Shown here in pieces: positions 8,019 through 14,419 of a stretch of DNA of 24,407 nucleotides (position 1 is its first letter; every line of letters starts with the position of its first letter). The position numbers were made by a program, and so were the translations under genes. The notes under the pieces are model-generated. The model saw only the letters and a program-made list of their open reading frames with translations. It was not told where the DNA came from and did no database searches. The stretch is from a virus: the IMG/VR virus record IMGVR_UViG_3300042924_003509, positions 1 to 24,407 of that record; one strand, written 5' to 3'.

Positions 8019-9623
8019 TTACCTCCATCTGGGCCGACGGGCCTTGCCCTGTCGGTCTAGTTTTTCCATGAATTTCTGTACGCGGCCTTCGGCCCCTGCG
8101 GCGTATTGCTTGCGTTCCTTGCGTCCCAGTTCGTACGGCCTGCACCCTAGCAGATACCGTAAAGCGTCAACGGCGTGGTCTTCGTCGCGGCTATCTAGGT
8201 CTTCTGGGTTGGTTTGGTCGTGGCGCATCAGCGGGATGGTGCGAATCAGGTTTTCGCAGTTGCGGAAGATTTTCAGCTTGACGTCGCCATCTACCGGGTG
8301 GGGCATCAGGTAGCGGCGCATGTTCTGCCAGCCGCCGACGCGCTGGTTCTTTGCTTTCACAACGACGACGCCCTGGTTGTTGTATTGGCTGGCCACGGTG
8401 GTGCCCAGACCGGCGACGTTGGAGAACGTGGACGGGTCAATGACGGTCATGGAAATGCTTTCGGGGCGACCGTTCTCCAGGACGCTCAGTTTCTTGACGA
8501 GGCGCGCCTGTTCGGCAGTCGTCAGGTTCTTTTGGTACGCCTCGCGGTAGATGTACATCGTGTTGTCTGCCGGGTCAAGGGCCCCCCACAGGCAGCAGAA
8601 CGGGTTCGCTGTACCGAAGTCAATACCCCTGAAACGGGTCCATGTTTCGGGGATGGCGAACGGTTCGACAACGTGGCGAGAGCGGTCAAACTCTTGGAAA
8701 TACTGGCCCGTAAAGGTGTCCCAGTCGCCGAGGAGCTTTTGCCGGCGTTCGACCTCGGGGAGCATGGATAGGTGCTTGCGGTAGGTGGGGTCAATGAACG
8801 GGTTGTCAATGACCGTGGACGGGACGAACGCGACAACGAGATGGTTGTCGGGGTCGTGGTCAATTTCGACTGCGGCCAGTTCGCCAAGGTCGTCGGGCAG
8901 CTCCACGCTGCGCACGATGTCGGGGTGCTCAAAGCCGTCGGAAACATCGTAGACGATGGCCTTGTTACCGTAATGGGTGGGTGTAACAAGCATCTGGTAG
9001 AGGAACTGGTGGCCTTTGTCGCCGGGGTTGGTAGCGAACATGACGTGGGTTCGGACGCCCGCTGCGGCCTGTTTGCGGCTGGTACGGAGACGGCCCGAAA
9101 TCATCAGCATCTGGTAGGCCGAGAACTGGGTGGCTTCGTCAAAAGCGATGAAGTCGTACTCGGCCGACATGAACTGGCTGACGTCTTCGTCGCGGGCGCA
9201 GTAGCCGTATTCGATGATCGAGCCGTTCTCGTACCACCAGGCTTTCATGTTATCCACCGAGCGCAGCTGGGCTTTGACTTTGAGCTGGGCGTAACGCACC
9301 TGAGTACGGATGATGAGCGACCGGCGCAGCTCGGGCAGGCTGGTTCGGATCAGCAGGCTGCGGTGGCCGGGGTACATCATCGAGAGTTGGTGGGCGTGGT
9401 AGGTGATGAGTTCCGACTTCCCACCACCTGCCGCGCCCCCATAGAGCAACCAGTCCACCTTTTGCAGGAGGATGTTCGCTCTGCTCTGCCGGTCATTCCC
9501 TACAAGCGACCAGGCAGAGAGGTCTTCTTCTAAAAGTTGAAGGTATTCGTCTTGTTCGGCCGCTGACAGGGCGGCGAATTCTTCGTCGGTGAGGAGCAGC
9601 GACTTGTCAACGGTGACGCTCAT
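8019..9623 (-). CDS. terL: Terminase large subunit (ATPase and nuclease)
   Basis: The 534-aa motor packages phage DNA into the prohead through the portal. The ATPase has a Walker A loop at 62-70 (GGAAGGGKS), a Walker B at 158-163 (FIAFDE) and a coupling motif MFATNPG near 195-201. The C-terminal nuclease of RNase H fold shows FRGIDFG (Asp335), MTVIDPS (Asp396) and EDHAVDALRYLLG (Asp482 and Asp486). Length and domain order are normal for TerL. The ATG overlaps the stop of the probable small-subunit gene by 4 bases and the zinc-ribbon gene follows, an ordinary packaging operon. Confidence 0.95.
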   Translation of the reverse strand: MSVTVDKSLLLTDEEFAALSAAEQDEYLQLLEEDLSAWSLVGNDRQSRANILLQKVDWLLYGGAAGGGKSELITYHAHQLSMMYPGHRSLLIRTSLPELRRSLIIRTQVRYAQLKVKAQLRSVDNMKAWWYENGSIIEYGYCARDEDVSQFMSAEYDFIAFDEATQFSAYQMLMISGRLRTSRKQAAAGVRTHVMFATNPGDKGHQFLYQMLVTPTHYGNKAIVYDVSDGFEHPDIVRSVELPDDLGELAAVEIDHDPDNHLVVAFVPSTVIDNPFIDPTYRKHLSMLPEVERRQKLLGDWDTFTGQYFQEFDRSRHVVEPFAIPETWTRFRGIDFGTANPFCCLWGALDPADNTMYIYREAYQKNLTTAEQARLVKKLSVLENGRPESISMTVIDPSTFSNVAGLGTTVASQYNNQGVVVVKAKNQRVGGWQNMRRYLMPHPVDGDVKLKIFRNCENLIRTIPLMRHDQTNPEDLDSRDEDHAVDALRYLLGCRPYELGRKERKQYAAGAEGRVQKFMEKLDRQGKARRPRWR

Positions 9624-10138
9624 CCGGCGTCGCCAGCAATGGCACGAAGACCGCCCTCCACGCGGCGCTTCGCCTCAAGCTTCAACTCCTCAAAGCGGTT
9701 CTTCCGCTGGTCGGGGCTTTCCGATTCCTGACTGGACGAGATTGTCGTCGGTTCGCCCATCTCCAGGCGGAAGATGTCGTGCCAGACCTTGCCGATCTTG
9801 GTGGCTTCTTCAGCGGATTTGATTTCCCATTCGCCGCCCAAGACCCGCAAACCGTGGTCAGCGATGATCGACAGGGCGATCTGGGGTAGCTGGTCGCGGT
9901 CCACGTCGGGCATGACCTTGGTGAGACCGAGCTTAGCGATCTGGTCTTGGCGCTTCCGATATTCCTCGGTTGCTTCCAATTTGACGATTTTGCGCTCCAC
10001 AGCGGCCTTTTCCCTGACAACGGTGCCTTTTGCTTGGGCTGCGGCCGCGTTCTCTTTGGTGAATTGGTACTGCTTGAGCACATGCTCGACTGGCACCGGG
10101 TCGGCGACGGGTGCAGTTTCGGTCTTTTTCTTGGCCAT
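9620..10138 (-). CDS. Probable terminase small subunit
   Basis: The 172-aa product starts MAKKKTETAPVADP. I chose this ATG (10138) over one ten codons upstream because it has CGGAGG directly before it and lies beyond the WhiB-like stop. Residues 20-65 form a charged helical region (ENAAAAQAKGTVVREKAAVERKIVKLEATEEYRKRQDQIAK). The middle (LPQIALSIIADHGLRVLGGEWEI) is more globular, and the C-terminus is basic (NRFEELKLEAKRRVEGGLRAIAG). It overlaps the terL start by 4 bases. Position is the main evidence for a small terminase; no clear helix-turn-helix is seen, so this is inference. Confidence 0.6.
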   Translation of the reverse strand: MAKKKTETAPVADPVPVEHVLKQYQFTKENAAAAQAKGTVVREKAAVERKIVKLEATEEYRKRQDQIAKLGLTKVMPDVDRDQLPQIALSIIADHGLRVLGGEWEIKSAEEATKIGKVWHDIFRLEMGEPTTISSSQESESPDQRKNRFEELKLEAKRRVEGGLRAIAGDAG

Positions 10139-10148
10139 GATCCTCCGA

Positions 10149-10859
10149 TCAGGTATCCAGTTTGGCATTCATCGCGTGATATTTCCATACCTGCATAGCG
10201 AGTTCAGCGACGCCTTGGACGGCCGCGTTCTCCTGTGCGGTCAGGACGCCGTTCTCGACGCCTTGGCGGGCGAGTTCCGCAACGTAGGACGCGCCCATGA
10301 AAAGCGCGGCCGCAGTGCGGGCCTCCATCGGGTCTTCCCACCCGGCCATAATCATCGCCGCCAATGCCTGTGCGGTTAGCTGGCTTGCCCCCAATGTGGG
10401 GGTTACGTCCATGACGAGTTGGGTTTGTTTTGGAATTTTCGTGTTTTTCAACTTTATTGGCTTTCTCCGTAGGGCCAGTTCTTCCCAGTCCGGGGCGTTC
10501 CGTACCATAAATTGTTGTACGACTCGCCGAGAGGGCGGTATTTCGACCTTTTGTAGTTTTTCGGCGGCTCGGCTTGCTCGCGTATTGATCTCGTTGAGGG
10601 ATGTGTCCATCGGATGTTGCCCTTCACGGATGCGGTTGCGTTCTTTGGGGGTGAACCCTCCGTACATGCCGAATCGGTCTTCGTCGGGATCGATAGAAAG
10701 GGCTTCTTCCAAGCACGGACCGCGTACTGGACACCTTTGGCAGTAGCTGCGAGCAACAGCAAAGTAGTCACGGCCTTGCGGCCTTTCCGGGAACCAGATG
10801 TTTGCGTCAAGGCCCTTACAGACGGCATGATCCCACCACCTAGAACGGTTCTTCGTCAT
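10149..10859 (-). CDS. WhiB-family Fe-S transcription factor with long C-terminal extension
   Basis: The 236-aa product begins with a WhiB domain: Cys14, Cys40, Cys43 and Cys49 (AVCKG ... YCQRCPVRGPC) are the four 4Fe-4S ligands. GMYGGFTPKERNRIR at 64-78 is the G(V/I)WGG turn plus basic DNA-binding helix, with Trp replaced by Tyr. WhiB proteins act with the actinobacterial principal sigma factor. The remaining 160 residues are unusual for a family that is typically about 80-130 aa: a polar helical linker, then a hydrophobic Ala-rich helical part (QLTAQALAAMIMAGWEDPMEARTAAALFM). The chosen ATG at 10859 overlaps the SSB gene by 20 bases; longer in-frame sequence upstream is SSB-coding shadow. 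It may regulate host or phage promoters and points to an actinobacterial host. Confidence 0.88.
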   Translation of the reverse strand: MTKNRSRWWDHAVCKGLDANIWFPERPQGRDYFAVARSYCQRCPVRGPCLEEALSIDPDEDRFGMYGGFTPKERNRIREGQHPMDTSLNEINTRASRAAEKLQKVEIPPSRRVVQQFMVRNAPDWEELALRRKPIKLKNTKIPKQTQLVMDVTPTLGASQLTAQALAAMIMAGWEDPMEARTAAALFMGASYVAELARQGVENGVLTAQENAAVQGVAELAMQVWKYHAMNAKLDT

Positions 10860-11229
10860 CGAGCGCCGGTGCCTGCTGCTGTTGGCCCCGCTTGCCGGGC
10901 TTGGACACGTCGCAGACCTGGAATCGGAGGTTGACTCCGACTTCGTCGGCGATGATCTGGTTGGCGTAGCCGGTGGTGCCGTCGCGCTTCTCGTATTGGC
11001 GGTTTTCCCAGCGGCCGATGACGACGACGCGGGTGCCTTTGGCGAGGGATTCGGCGCAATGTTCGGCCATGTCACCGAAAACGGCGATGTTGTGCCATGT
11101 GGTTTCTTCTTCGCCGTTCTTTTTCTTGTGGTTTGTGGCCACAGAGAACTTGCAGACGGGCATTCCGCTGTTGTTGTAAGCCAATTCGGGTTCTTTTCCG
11201 AGGCTCCCGGTGATTGTGATGCTGTTCAT
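10840..11229 (-). CDS. ssb: Single-stranded DNA-binding protein
   Basis: The 129-aa product has the OB-fold order of bacterial-type SSB: MNSITITGSLGKEPELAYNNSGMPVCKFSVATN, then EETTWHNIAVFGDMAEHCAESLAKGTRVVVIGRWENRQYEKRDGTTGYANQIIADEVGVNLRF. The C-terminus is an acidic tip LDDEEPF, equivalent to the DDDIPF peptide that recruits replication and repair enzymes. It coats single-stranded DNA in replication and recombination and may cooperate with the RecT-like protein. The ATG at 11229 overlaps the upstream TGA by 4 bases. The C-terminal domain after residue 108 is shorter than in host SSBs. Confidence 0.93.
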   Translation of the reverse strand: MNSITITGSLGKEPELAYNNSGMPVCKFSVATNHKKKNGEEETTWHNIAVFGDMAEHCAESLAKGTRVVVIGRWENRQYEKRDGTTGYANQIIADEVGVNLRFQVCDVSKPGKRGQQQQAPALDDEEPF

Positions 11230-11567
11230 TGCGCTAACTCCCAAACGGTTGTCAGTCTTTTCGACTGGGTTTTCTCTTTGACACCGCTGTCGCGGAGCAG
11301 GCCGAGTTCGACGAGCTCTTTGCGGCGGCTTCGGCACCCCGAGGGGCTCAATTTGAGCCCGAGGGCGGCGACTTGGGCGATGAGTTCGTCGTCGGTCATG
11401 CTGTTTCGCACCCGATACGCGCTCATTACGATCTTTTGGCCTTTGGTGAGGTCTACGGTCGCGGCCGCAAGCAGGCTTGTCGCCGGATCGGACCAGCGGG
11501 TCATCTGTTTCGGGGCTTTGTAGAACGTGGAGCGGCCTTCGCTCCACAGCATCGGCTGGTCACTCAT
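11226..11567 (-). CDS. Winged-helix DNA-binding protein
   Basis: The 113-aa product carries a C-terminal winged-helix domain (about 55-112): NSMTDDELIAQVAALGLKLSPSGCRSRRKELVELGLLRDSGVKEKTQSKRLTTVWELAQ. Here SPSGCRSRRKELVELGLL is the recognition-helix region and the following strands form the wing. This pattern is common in small actinophage proteins. The N-terminal half may mediate oligomerisation. The start at 11567 (MSDQPM) follows GAGG; 22 further codons upstream are open but overlap the neighbour heavily. It is directly upstream of ssb with an ATGA overlap. Role (replication regulator or repressor) unknown. Confidence 0.75.
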   Translation of the reverse strand: MSDQPMLWSEGRSTFYKAPKQMTRWSDPATSLLAAATVDLTKGQKIVMSAYRVRNSMTDDELIAQVAALGLKLSPSGCRSRRKELVELGLLRDSGVKEKTQSKRLTTVWELAQ

Positions 11568-11769
11568 GCTCAAACCTCGCCCCATAGACCCGGTTGACGG
11601 CCTCGCAAAACGACTCCAGTTCGTGAAGGTCAATATTTCGGTGGTTCAACAAATATTCGTAGGTTTCGCGTGCTTCTTCACCCTGTCTCAAATAGTTAGC
11701 GAGTTCATACGCCTGGCGGGTGATCTCGAGAAACATCTTGATTTCGGACTGGTCAGGCAACGAACTCAC
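11560..11769 (-). CDS. Small helical protein, unknown
   Basis: The 69-aa product (MSSLPDQSEIKMFLEITRQAYELANYLRQGEEARETYEYLLNHRNIDLHELESFCEAVNRVYGARFEHE) is almost entirely charged amphipathic helix. The GTG start at 11769 overlaps the exonuclease stop by 17 bases and the end overlaps the winged-helix gene by 8, so translation should depend on coupling. No family is recognised. Coding is supported by the overlaps with genes on both sides and by normal protein composition. Confidence 0.65.
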   Translation of the reverse strand: MSSLPDQSEIKMFLEITRQAYELANYLRQGEEARETYEYLLNHRNIDLHELESFCEAVNRVYGARFEHE

Positions 11770-12436
11770 CGACTTTCGGGTTCAGTTTGTCGTGGTAGCC
11801 CTGCTCGTCGCGGTTGGAGAGCAGATCTTGGAGGTCTTGGGCGGCGGCGTAGGCGTCCCAGAAGGCGTGGTGGGGGACTTGGGACTGGTTTGCCCGCTTC
11901 TGCCTGACCCATTCCCAGCGGTCGCCGTCGGCGACGCCGAAACCCATTGATCGGAGGCACAGGGTGCGGTAATCAAACGGCGACGGCAGGTTGTATGGGG
12001 CGAAAAGCGCGCTGATCCATGCGTAATCGAACGTCACCGGGTTGGCGACGAACACCGGCTTGAGTCGGGCGTCGAAAGGTTCGGAGTATTTCGCGCCCAT
12101 TGAGATGACCCATTGCCAGAAATAGTGGGCGACGTCGCGTTCCATGTCGCCCCGTTCGATGCCGCCGCGCCATGCGGCCTGCTGGACCTCGAGCGGCTGG
12201 GTCAGCCACCAGGACAGTGTGGATTTGGGGTCGTAGATCGTCTCAAGCCAGGTGCTGTCGGTGATTTTCGTGGTTTGGTCAATGCGCTGGTAGAAGTATT
12301 CGTTTTCGATCGTCGCAAGCTCGTTGTCGTATGTTACGACACAAGCGCCGATGGTGAAGATGAAGCCTTCCGCCGGGTCGGTGTGGGACGTTTCGACGTC
12401 CACGACGATGAATGTTTCACGGGAAACATCAGTCAT
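11753..12436 (-). CDS. DEDDh 3'-5' exonuclease (Rv2179c/ExoX-like)
   Basis: The 227-aa product has the DEDD nuclease signature: Asp13 and Glu15 in VVDVETS, Asp147 in VTFDYAW, and His199/Asp204 in HHAFWDAY. A TLSWWLTQP motif (83-91) and the FDYRTLCL segment place it near the Rv2179c-like 3'-5' exoribonuclease family (PF16473) and T4 DexA-type enzymes. It would remove nucleotides from 3' ends of RNA or single-stranded DNA using two metal ions. It sits in the ssb-winged-helix operon and could process ends for the RecT-like protein, which has no RecE partner here; that pairing is inference. Its N-terminus VSRET is encoded by a parS-like sequence (12413-12428). Confidence 0.87.
   Translation of the reverse strand: MTDVSRETFIVVDVETSHTDPAEGFIFTIGACVVTYDNELATIENEYFYQRIDQTTKITDSTWLETIYDPKSTLSWWLTQPLEVQQAAWRGGIERGDMERDVAHYFWQWVISMGAKYSEPFDARLKPVFVANPVTFDYAWISALFAPYNLPSPFDYRTLCLRSMGFGVADGDRWEWVRQKRANQSQVPHHAFWDAYAAAQDLQDLLSNRDEQGYHDKLNPKVGEFVA
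12413..12428. promoter_or_regulatory. parS-like centromere site inside the exonuclease start
   Basis: The plus strand reads TGTTTCACGGGAAACA, which differs at one of 16 positions from the bacterial chromosomal parS consensus TGTTTCACGTGAAACA bound by ParB. The outer TGTTTC/GAAACA arms are perfect. It lies in codons 4-8 of the exonuclease gene. No other close match was seen in this window and no ParB gene is visible, so any ParB acting on it would be the host's. Confidence 0.6.
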
Positions 12437-12548
12437 GGTCCACCAGCTTTGCGTAGTGGGCCCAGACGTCCACGGTCATGTCGTCTTTTTCGGTTTCTGC
12501 GGCCGCGACGCGTGCGCGCAGGTGGTCAAGTAGGGTTTGTCCATCCAT
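12429..12548 (-). CDS. Very small protein (39 aa), unknown
   Basis: The frame reads MDGQTLLDHLRARVAAAETEKDDMTVDVWAHYAKLVDHD. It overlaps the exonuclease start by 8 bases and starts 13 bases after the preceding gene's stop, filling an otherwise empty slot in a compact operon. The composition is helical and charged with no motif. The ribosome-binding site is weak (CAAGGC). Longer in-frame sequence upstream lacks a better start. It could equally be a leader for the exonuclease. Confidence 0.5.
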   Translation of the reverse strand: MDGQTLLDHLRARVAAAETEKDDMTVDVWAHYAKLVDHD

Positions 12549-12561
12549 GCCTTGTATGGTA

Positions 12562-12864
12562 TCAGGCACGGTGTTGGGTTGCAAGTTTTTCTTCCCACTC
12601 GGCCGAGAACGCATCGATCACCTCCGGGTGGTTGTTCCGTACCCAGGTGAGCGCTGATTGGCGCATGAAGTTGTTGCGGGACGCAGCTCGACGCGAAGCG
12701 TCACGGCCTCGATCGCTCGCCCTGTAGGTTGCGGTGTAGTCCCGTTGTGCTTGGCAGCAGTCGCTGCACCGGCAACGCTTCGTGATGTACCCGTGGAGGG
12801 TGCCGTGGTAGTCGCCGGACGCACGGCGGGGTTTGGGCTCTTGGGCAACATGATCGGTCTGCAT
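12562..12864 (-). CDS. Cys/His zinc-site protein of the HGT...CRC..C type
   Basis: The 100-aa product contains HGTLHGYITKRCRCSDCCQAQRDYTATYRASDRGRD (residues 20-54), a pattern I recognise from small actinobacterial and actinophage proteins. Cys31, Cys33, Cys36 and Cys37 with His20/His24 probably bind zinc, followed by an Arg-rich helix. The C-terminal half is helical (MRQSALTWVRNNHPEVIDAFSAEWEEKL). I chose the ATG at 12864 because AAGG lies 2-5 bases upstream and a TATCGT -10 box precedes it; the longer frame runs through the promoter region. It is the first gene of the 12.9-10.1 kb operon and is divergent from 12938. Probably DNA-binding; function unknown. Confidence 0.7.
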   Translation of the reverse strand: MQTDHVAQEPKPRRASGDYHGTLHGYITKRCRCSDCCQAQRDYTATYRASDRGRDASRRAASRNNFMRQSALTWVRNNHPEVIDAFSAEWEEKLATQHRA

Positions 12865-12872
12865 AGCCTTGG

Positions 12873-12878
12873 ACGATA
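12873..12878 (-). promoter_or_regulatory. -10 box of the leftward operon (12.9 to 10 kb)
   Basis: The minus strand reads TATCGT eight bases before the ATG at 12864, matching the actinobacterial TANNNT -10. It lies within GTGGTATCGTCC, which recurs with one change (GTGGTATCTTCC) upstream of the 17829 gene. No good -35 is seen at 16-18 bp. The position implies a very short leader. Confidence 0.45.
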
Positions 12879-12902
12879 CCACCAGACTTTTGTGGGCGCT
12901 AC

Positions 12903-12931
12903 AAGACACTGGGAAAGAAATGTGTTATCCT
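12903..12931 (+). promoter_or_regulatory. Promoter of the divergent 54-aa gene (leaderless type)
   Basis: AAGACA (12903-12908, 4/6 to TTGACA with GACA kept) is followed after 17 bp by TATCCT (12926-12931). The start codon is six bases further on, so the expected transcription start falls on the ATG itself. No Shine-Dalgarno sequence is present. Confidence 0.55.
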
Positions 12932-12937
12932 CAAAGC

Positions 12938-13102
12938 ATGGGTAGAAAGCTCGGAACATCAGGACGGGTCGTCAAACGACGCGATCTGAAACCCAAGCGC
13001 GCCCAAAGCGACGCACAACTCCTCGCCTCCGCGACCAGAGCAGCAGAAGCCTGGCAAGAAAGGTTGACGAAGGAACGTCGAGCGGCTACAGTGCCCCGCT
13101 AA
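12938..13102 (+). CDS. Small basic protein on the opposite strand, probably leaderless
   Basis: The 54-aa product (MGRKLGTSGRVVKRRDLKPKRAQSDAQLLASATRAAEAWQERLTKERRAATVPR) is strongly basic, with a disordered Lys/Arg-rich first half and a helical second half, suggesting binding to nucleic acid or to a polymerase. It is one of only two plus-strand genes in the window and is transcribed divergently from the 12.9-10.1 kb operon. The TATCCT box ends six bases before ATG with no ribosome-binding site, a leaderless arrangement. A short GGGG/CCCC stem-loop followed by TATTTG near 13177-13195 might end the transcript. No family recognised. Confidence 0.6.
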   Translation: MGRKLGTSGRVVKRRDLKPKRAQSDAQLLASATRAAEAWQERLTKERRAATVPR

Positions 13103-13481
13103 CACAACCCAGCGCAAGTTCAAGCGCCAGACCCAGCCCGCAAGTGACGTAGAGCTGGAAGGCGAAAAGTGGCCGGAAACGGGGACTGACCCCTATTTGT
13201 CAAGAAACGCCGCTGTGCAACCAGCGATACGTCAAGGGGTTCGAGAGTTCTATTGAGAATGGGTGTCGGCTAAAACGCTTGGCTACGGCCACCCTTGCAC
13301 TAGCCATGTGCAAAAAGCGTGGGGGGAGCTGAAAACCCCAGGTCGCAACAAACGAGGCAAACAAGCTGCCGCCCTCGCTACGCTCGGTTGCCCTCAAAGC
13401 AGGGACAGACACCCCCCGGACAGCTCGACACCCCACACCCTCAAGAGCAACAGCGACACGCAACGAAACACACCCAAAGCC

Positions 13482-13502
13482 TGTGAACAAACCTGTGTAC
13501 AA
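13482..13502. promoter_or_regulatory. Tandem DnaA-box-like 9-mers
   Basis: TGTGAACAA (13482-13490) and TGTGTACAA (13494-13502) stand 12 bases apart in the same orientation. As reverse complements they are TTGTTCACA and TTGTACACA, each one base from the actinobacterial DnaA box TTGTCCACA. A related TATGCACAA lies at 13570-13578. An AT-rich stretch begins about 34 bases to the right. Confidence 0.45.
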
Positions 13503-13631
13503 CCAACACGCGTGAGCAACCAAAAACGAGCAAGCCCAAAAAATTTTAACCCAAACGTACGGGGACGGGTATGCACAAATACCCACGGGGGTCCCCCCCA
13601 CGGGGCCGGGGGTGGCCGCGCGTGGGCACGG

Positions 13632-13776
13632 GCACGGGCTGCGGCTTCGGTGGTGGGTCTGCGCTGCCGCGTCTGGCCTGCCGCGTCGCCGTCGGCGGGT
13701 GGGTGCGTGGGTACGACGTGGGCACCGGGCTGCGTCGGTCGATCTCCGGCGGGCCAGTGCACCGGGCTGCACCGGG
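13632..13776. repeat. Short direct repeats GCACCGGGCTGC
   Basis: The 12-mer GCACCGGGCTGC occurs exactly at 13722-13733 and 13759-13770, with a one-base-shorter relative GCACGGGCTGC at 13632-13642 and a partial copy GCACCGGG at 13769-13776 overlapping the end of the second. They lie in the gene-free region beside the DnaA-box-like sites. They could be iterons, or chance in very GC-rich DNA. Confidence 0.4.
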
Positions 13777-13966
13777 TCGGGCAGTGGGCTCGGCTGCGGG
13801 ATGTCGGCAAGCGTCGCCGGGCGTGAGACTGAGAACCATTCTTATGCCACACTGTAGGCGCGCCCGCATATCTTCGCCGCCTCGGTGTGCAGTCCCTTTG
13901 GGCGTGTCGCGTCGTGTCGCCTGTCTGCGGGCCTTGTGCGGCCTTGTGGTGGGCGTCGGGACGTGA

Positions 13967-14002
13967 AAAGGCCCCGCGCCGGGGGATCGACGCGGGGCCT
14001 TT
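13967..14002 (-). terminator. Intrinsic terminator after the 14.0-15.1 kb genes
   Basis: A perfect 12-bp inverted repeat has arms AAAGGCCCCGCG (13967-13978) and CGCGGGGCCTTT (13991-14002) with a 12-nt loop. On the minus strand the stem ends in CCTTTTCACG, a short U tract, and it lies 25 bases past the stop of the 14027 gene. It isolates the gene-free region from leftward transcription. Confidence 0.8.
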
Positions 14003-14026
14003 GTGCAGGTGGCTGCGGGCTGCGGG

Positions 14027-14419
14027 TTAGTCGATCGCGACTCCTACGGCGTCGGCCCATGTGCGCACGGCGTCGGTGAGCCCGGTGGCCTGCAGATACG
14101 CCCAGTCACGGGGAAGGACGTCGGCGGGGTCGTAGTCCCCGGTGCCGAGTTGGGCGACCATCGCGAGCAGGTAGCGCGCGATCTCGTGGCACGTCATCGC
14201 GAGATCAGCGGCGAGCGGGTCGCCGGTTCCGGCCTCGACAATGGCGCGCACGTCGTCGGTCATCTCGTCAGCCCACTGCACCCCGGCGGCGTAGTAGTTC
14301 GTCGGGATCGAGTTCAGCGCGCAAACCGGGCAACCTTCGCGGCGGTCGTCGGGCCACTGTGCAGCCCCGTCCCACTGGTGCCCGTAGGTGCAAACGTGAG
14401 GCCAGCGCGCGCCGGTCAT
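14027..14419 (-). CDS. Small protein with a CCHC-type zinc site, unknown
   Basis: The 130-aa product starts MTGARWPHVCTYGHQWDGAAQWPDDRREGCPVCAL. Cys10, His14, Cys30 and Cys33 can form a zinc knuckle in the first 35 residues, and the rest is helical and acidic (ADEMTDDVRAIVEAGTGDPLAADLAMTCHEIARYLLAMVAQLG). The ATG overlaps the ParA-like stop codon by 4 bases, so the two are coupled. It could be the partner of the ParA-like protein, in the place where a ParB would normally be, but it has no ParB features. No family recognised. Confidence 0.68.
   Translation of the reverse strand: MTGARWPHVCTYGHQWDGAAQWPDDRREGCPVCALNSIPTNYYAAGVQWADEMTDDVRAIVEAGTGDPLAADLAMTCHEIARYLLAMVAQLGTGDYDPADVLPRDWAYLQATGLTDAVRTWADAVGVAID

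Larger units (their letters stand above)
13103..13966. other. Gene-free region with origin-like features
   Basis: About 0.86 kb has open frames on both strands, but none has a convincing start, ribosome-binding site or protein-like composition (they are Pro/Arg/Gly-rich translations of biased DNA). The plus strand is A+C-rich up to about 13560 and G-rich from about 13600, a local switch in strand bias. It holds DnaA-box-like 9-mers (13482-13502), an AT-rich tract (13536-13552, containing AAAAAATTTTAA), a GGGTAT/ATACCC hairpin (13567-13584), a G5/C5 palindrome near 13587-13599 and direct repeats (13632-13776). It ends at the terminator at 13967. Confidence 0.6.

Noticed and set aside
9260-9270. 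TTATCCACC inside terL as a DnaA box
   Set aside because: Single, one mismatch from consensus, inside a conserved coding region with no other origin feature.
10860-11075. N-terminal extension of the WhiB-like frame and of the ssb frame (11230-11547)
   Set aside because: The extensions are Ser/Pro/Thr- or Arg-rich shadows of neighbouring genes; family starts and 4-20-base overlaps fit the shorter forms.
13205-13260. Possible tRNA: GGGGTTCGAGAG resembles a T-arm
   Set aside because: The flanking bases do not form a 5-bp T stem, and no anticodon arm or acceptor stem can be drawn.
13200-13826. Open frames on both strands in the gene-free region (190 aa minus, 187 aa plus)
   Set aside because: No ribosome-binding sites, biased Pro/Arg/Gly/Thr composition that changes along the frame with the DNA bias, and no neighbour coupling. 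I cannot exclude a small unknown gene.
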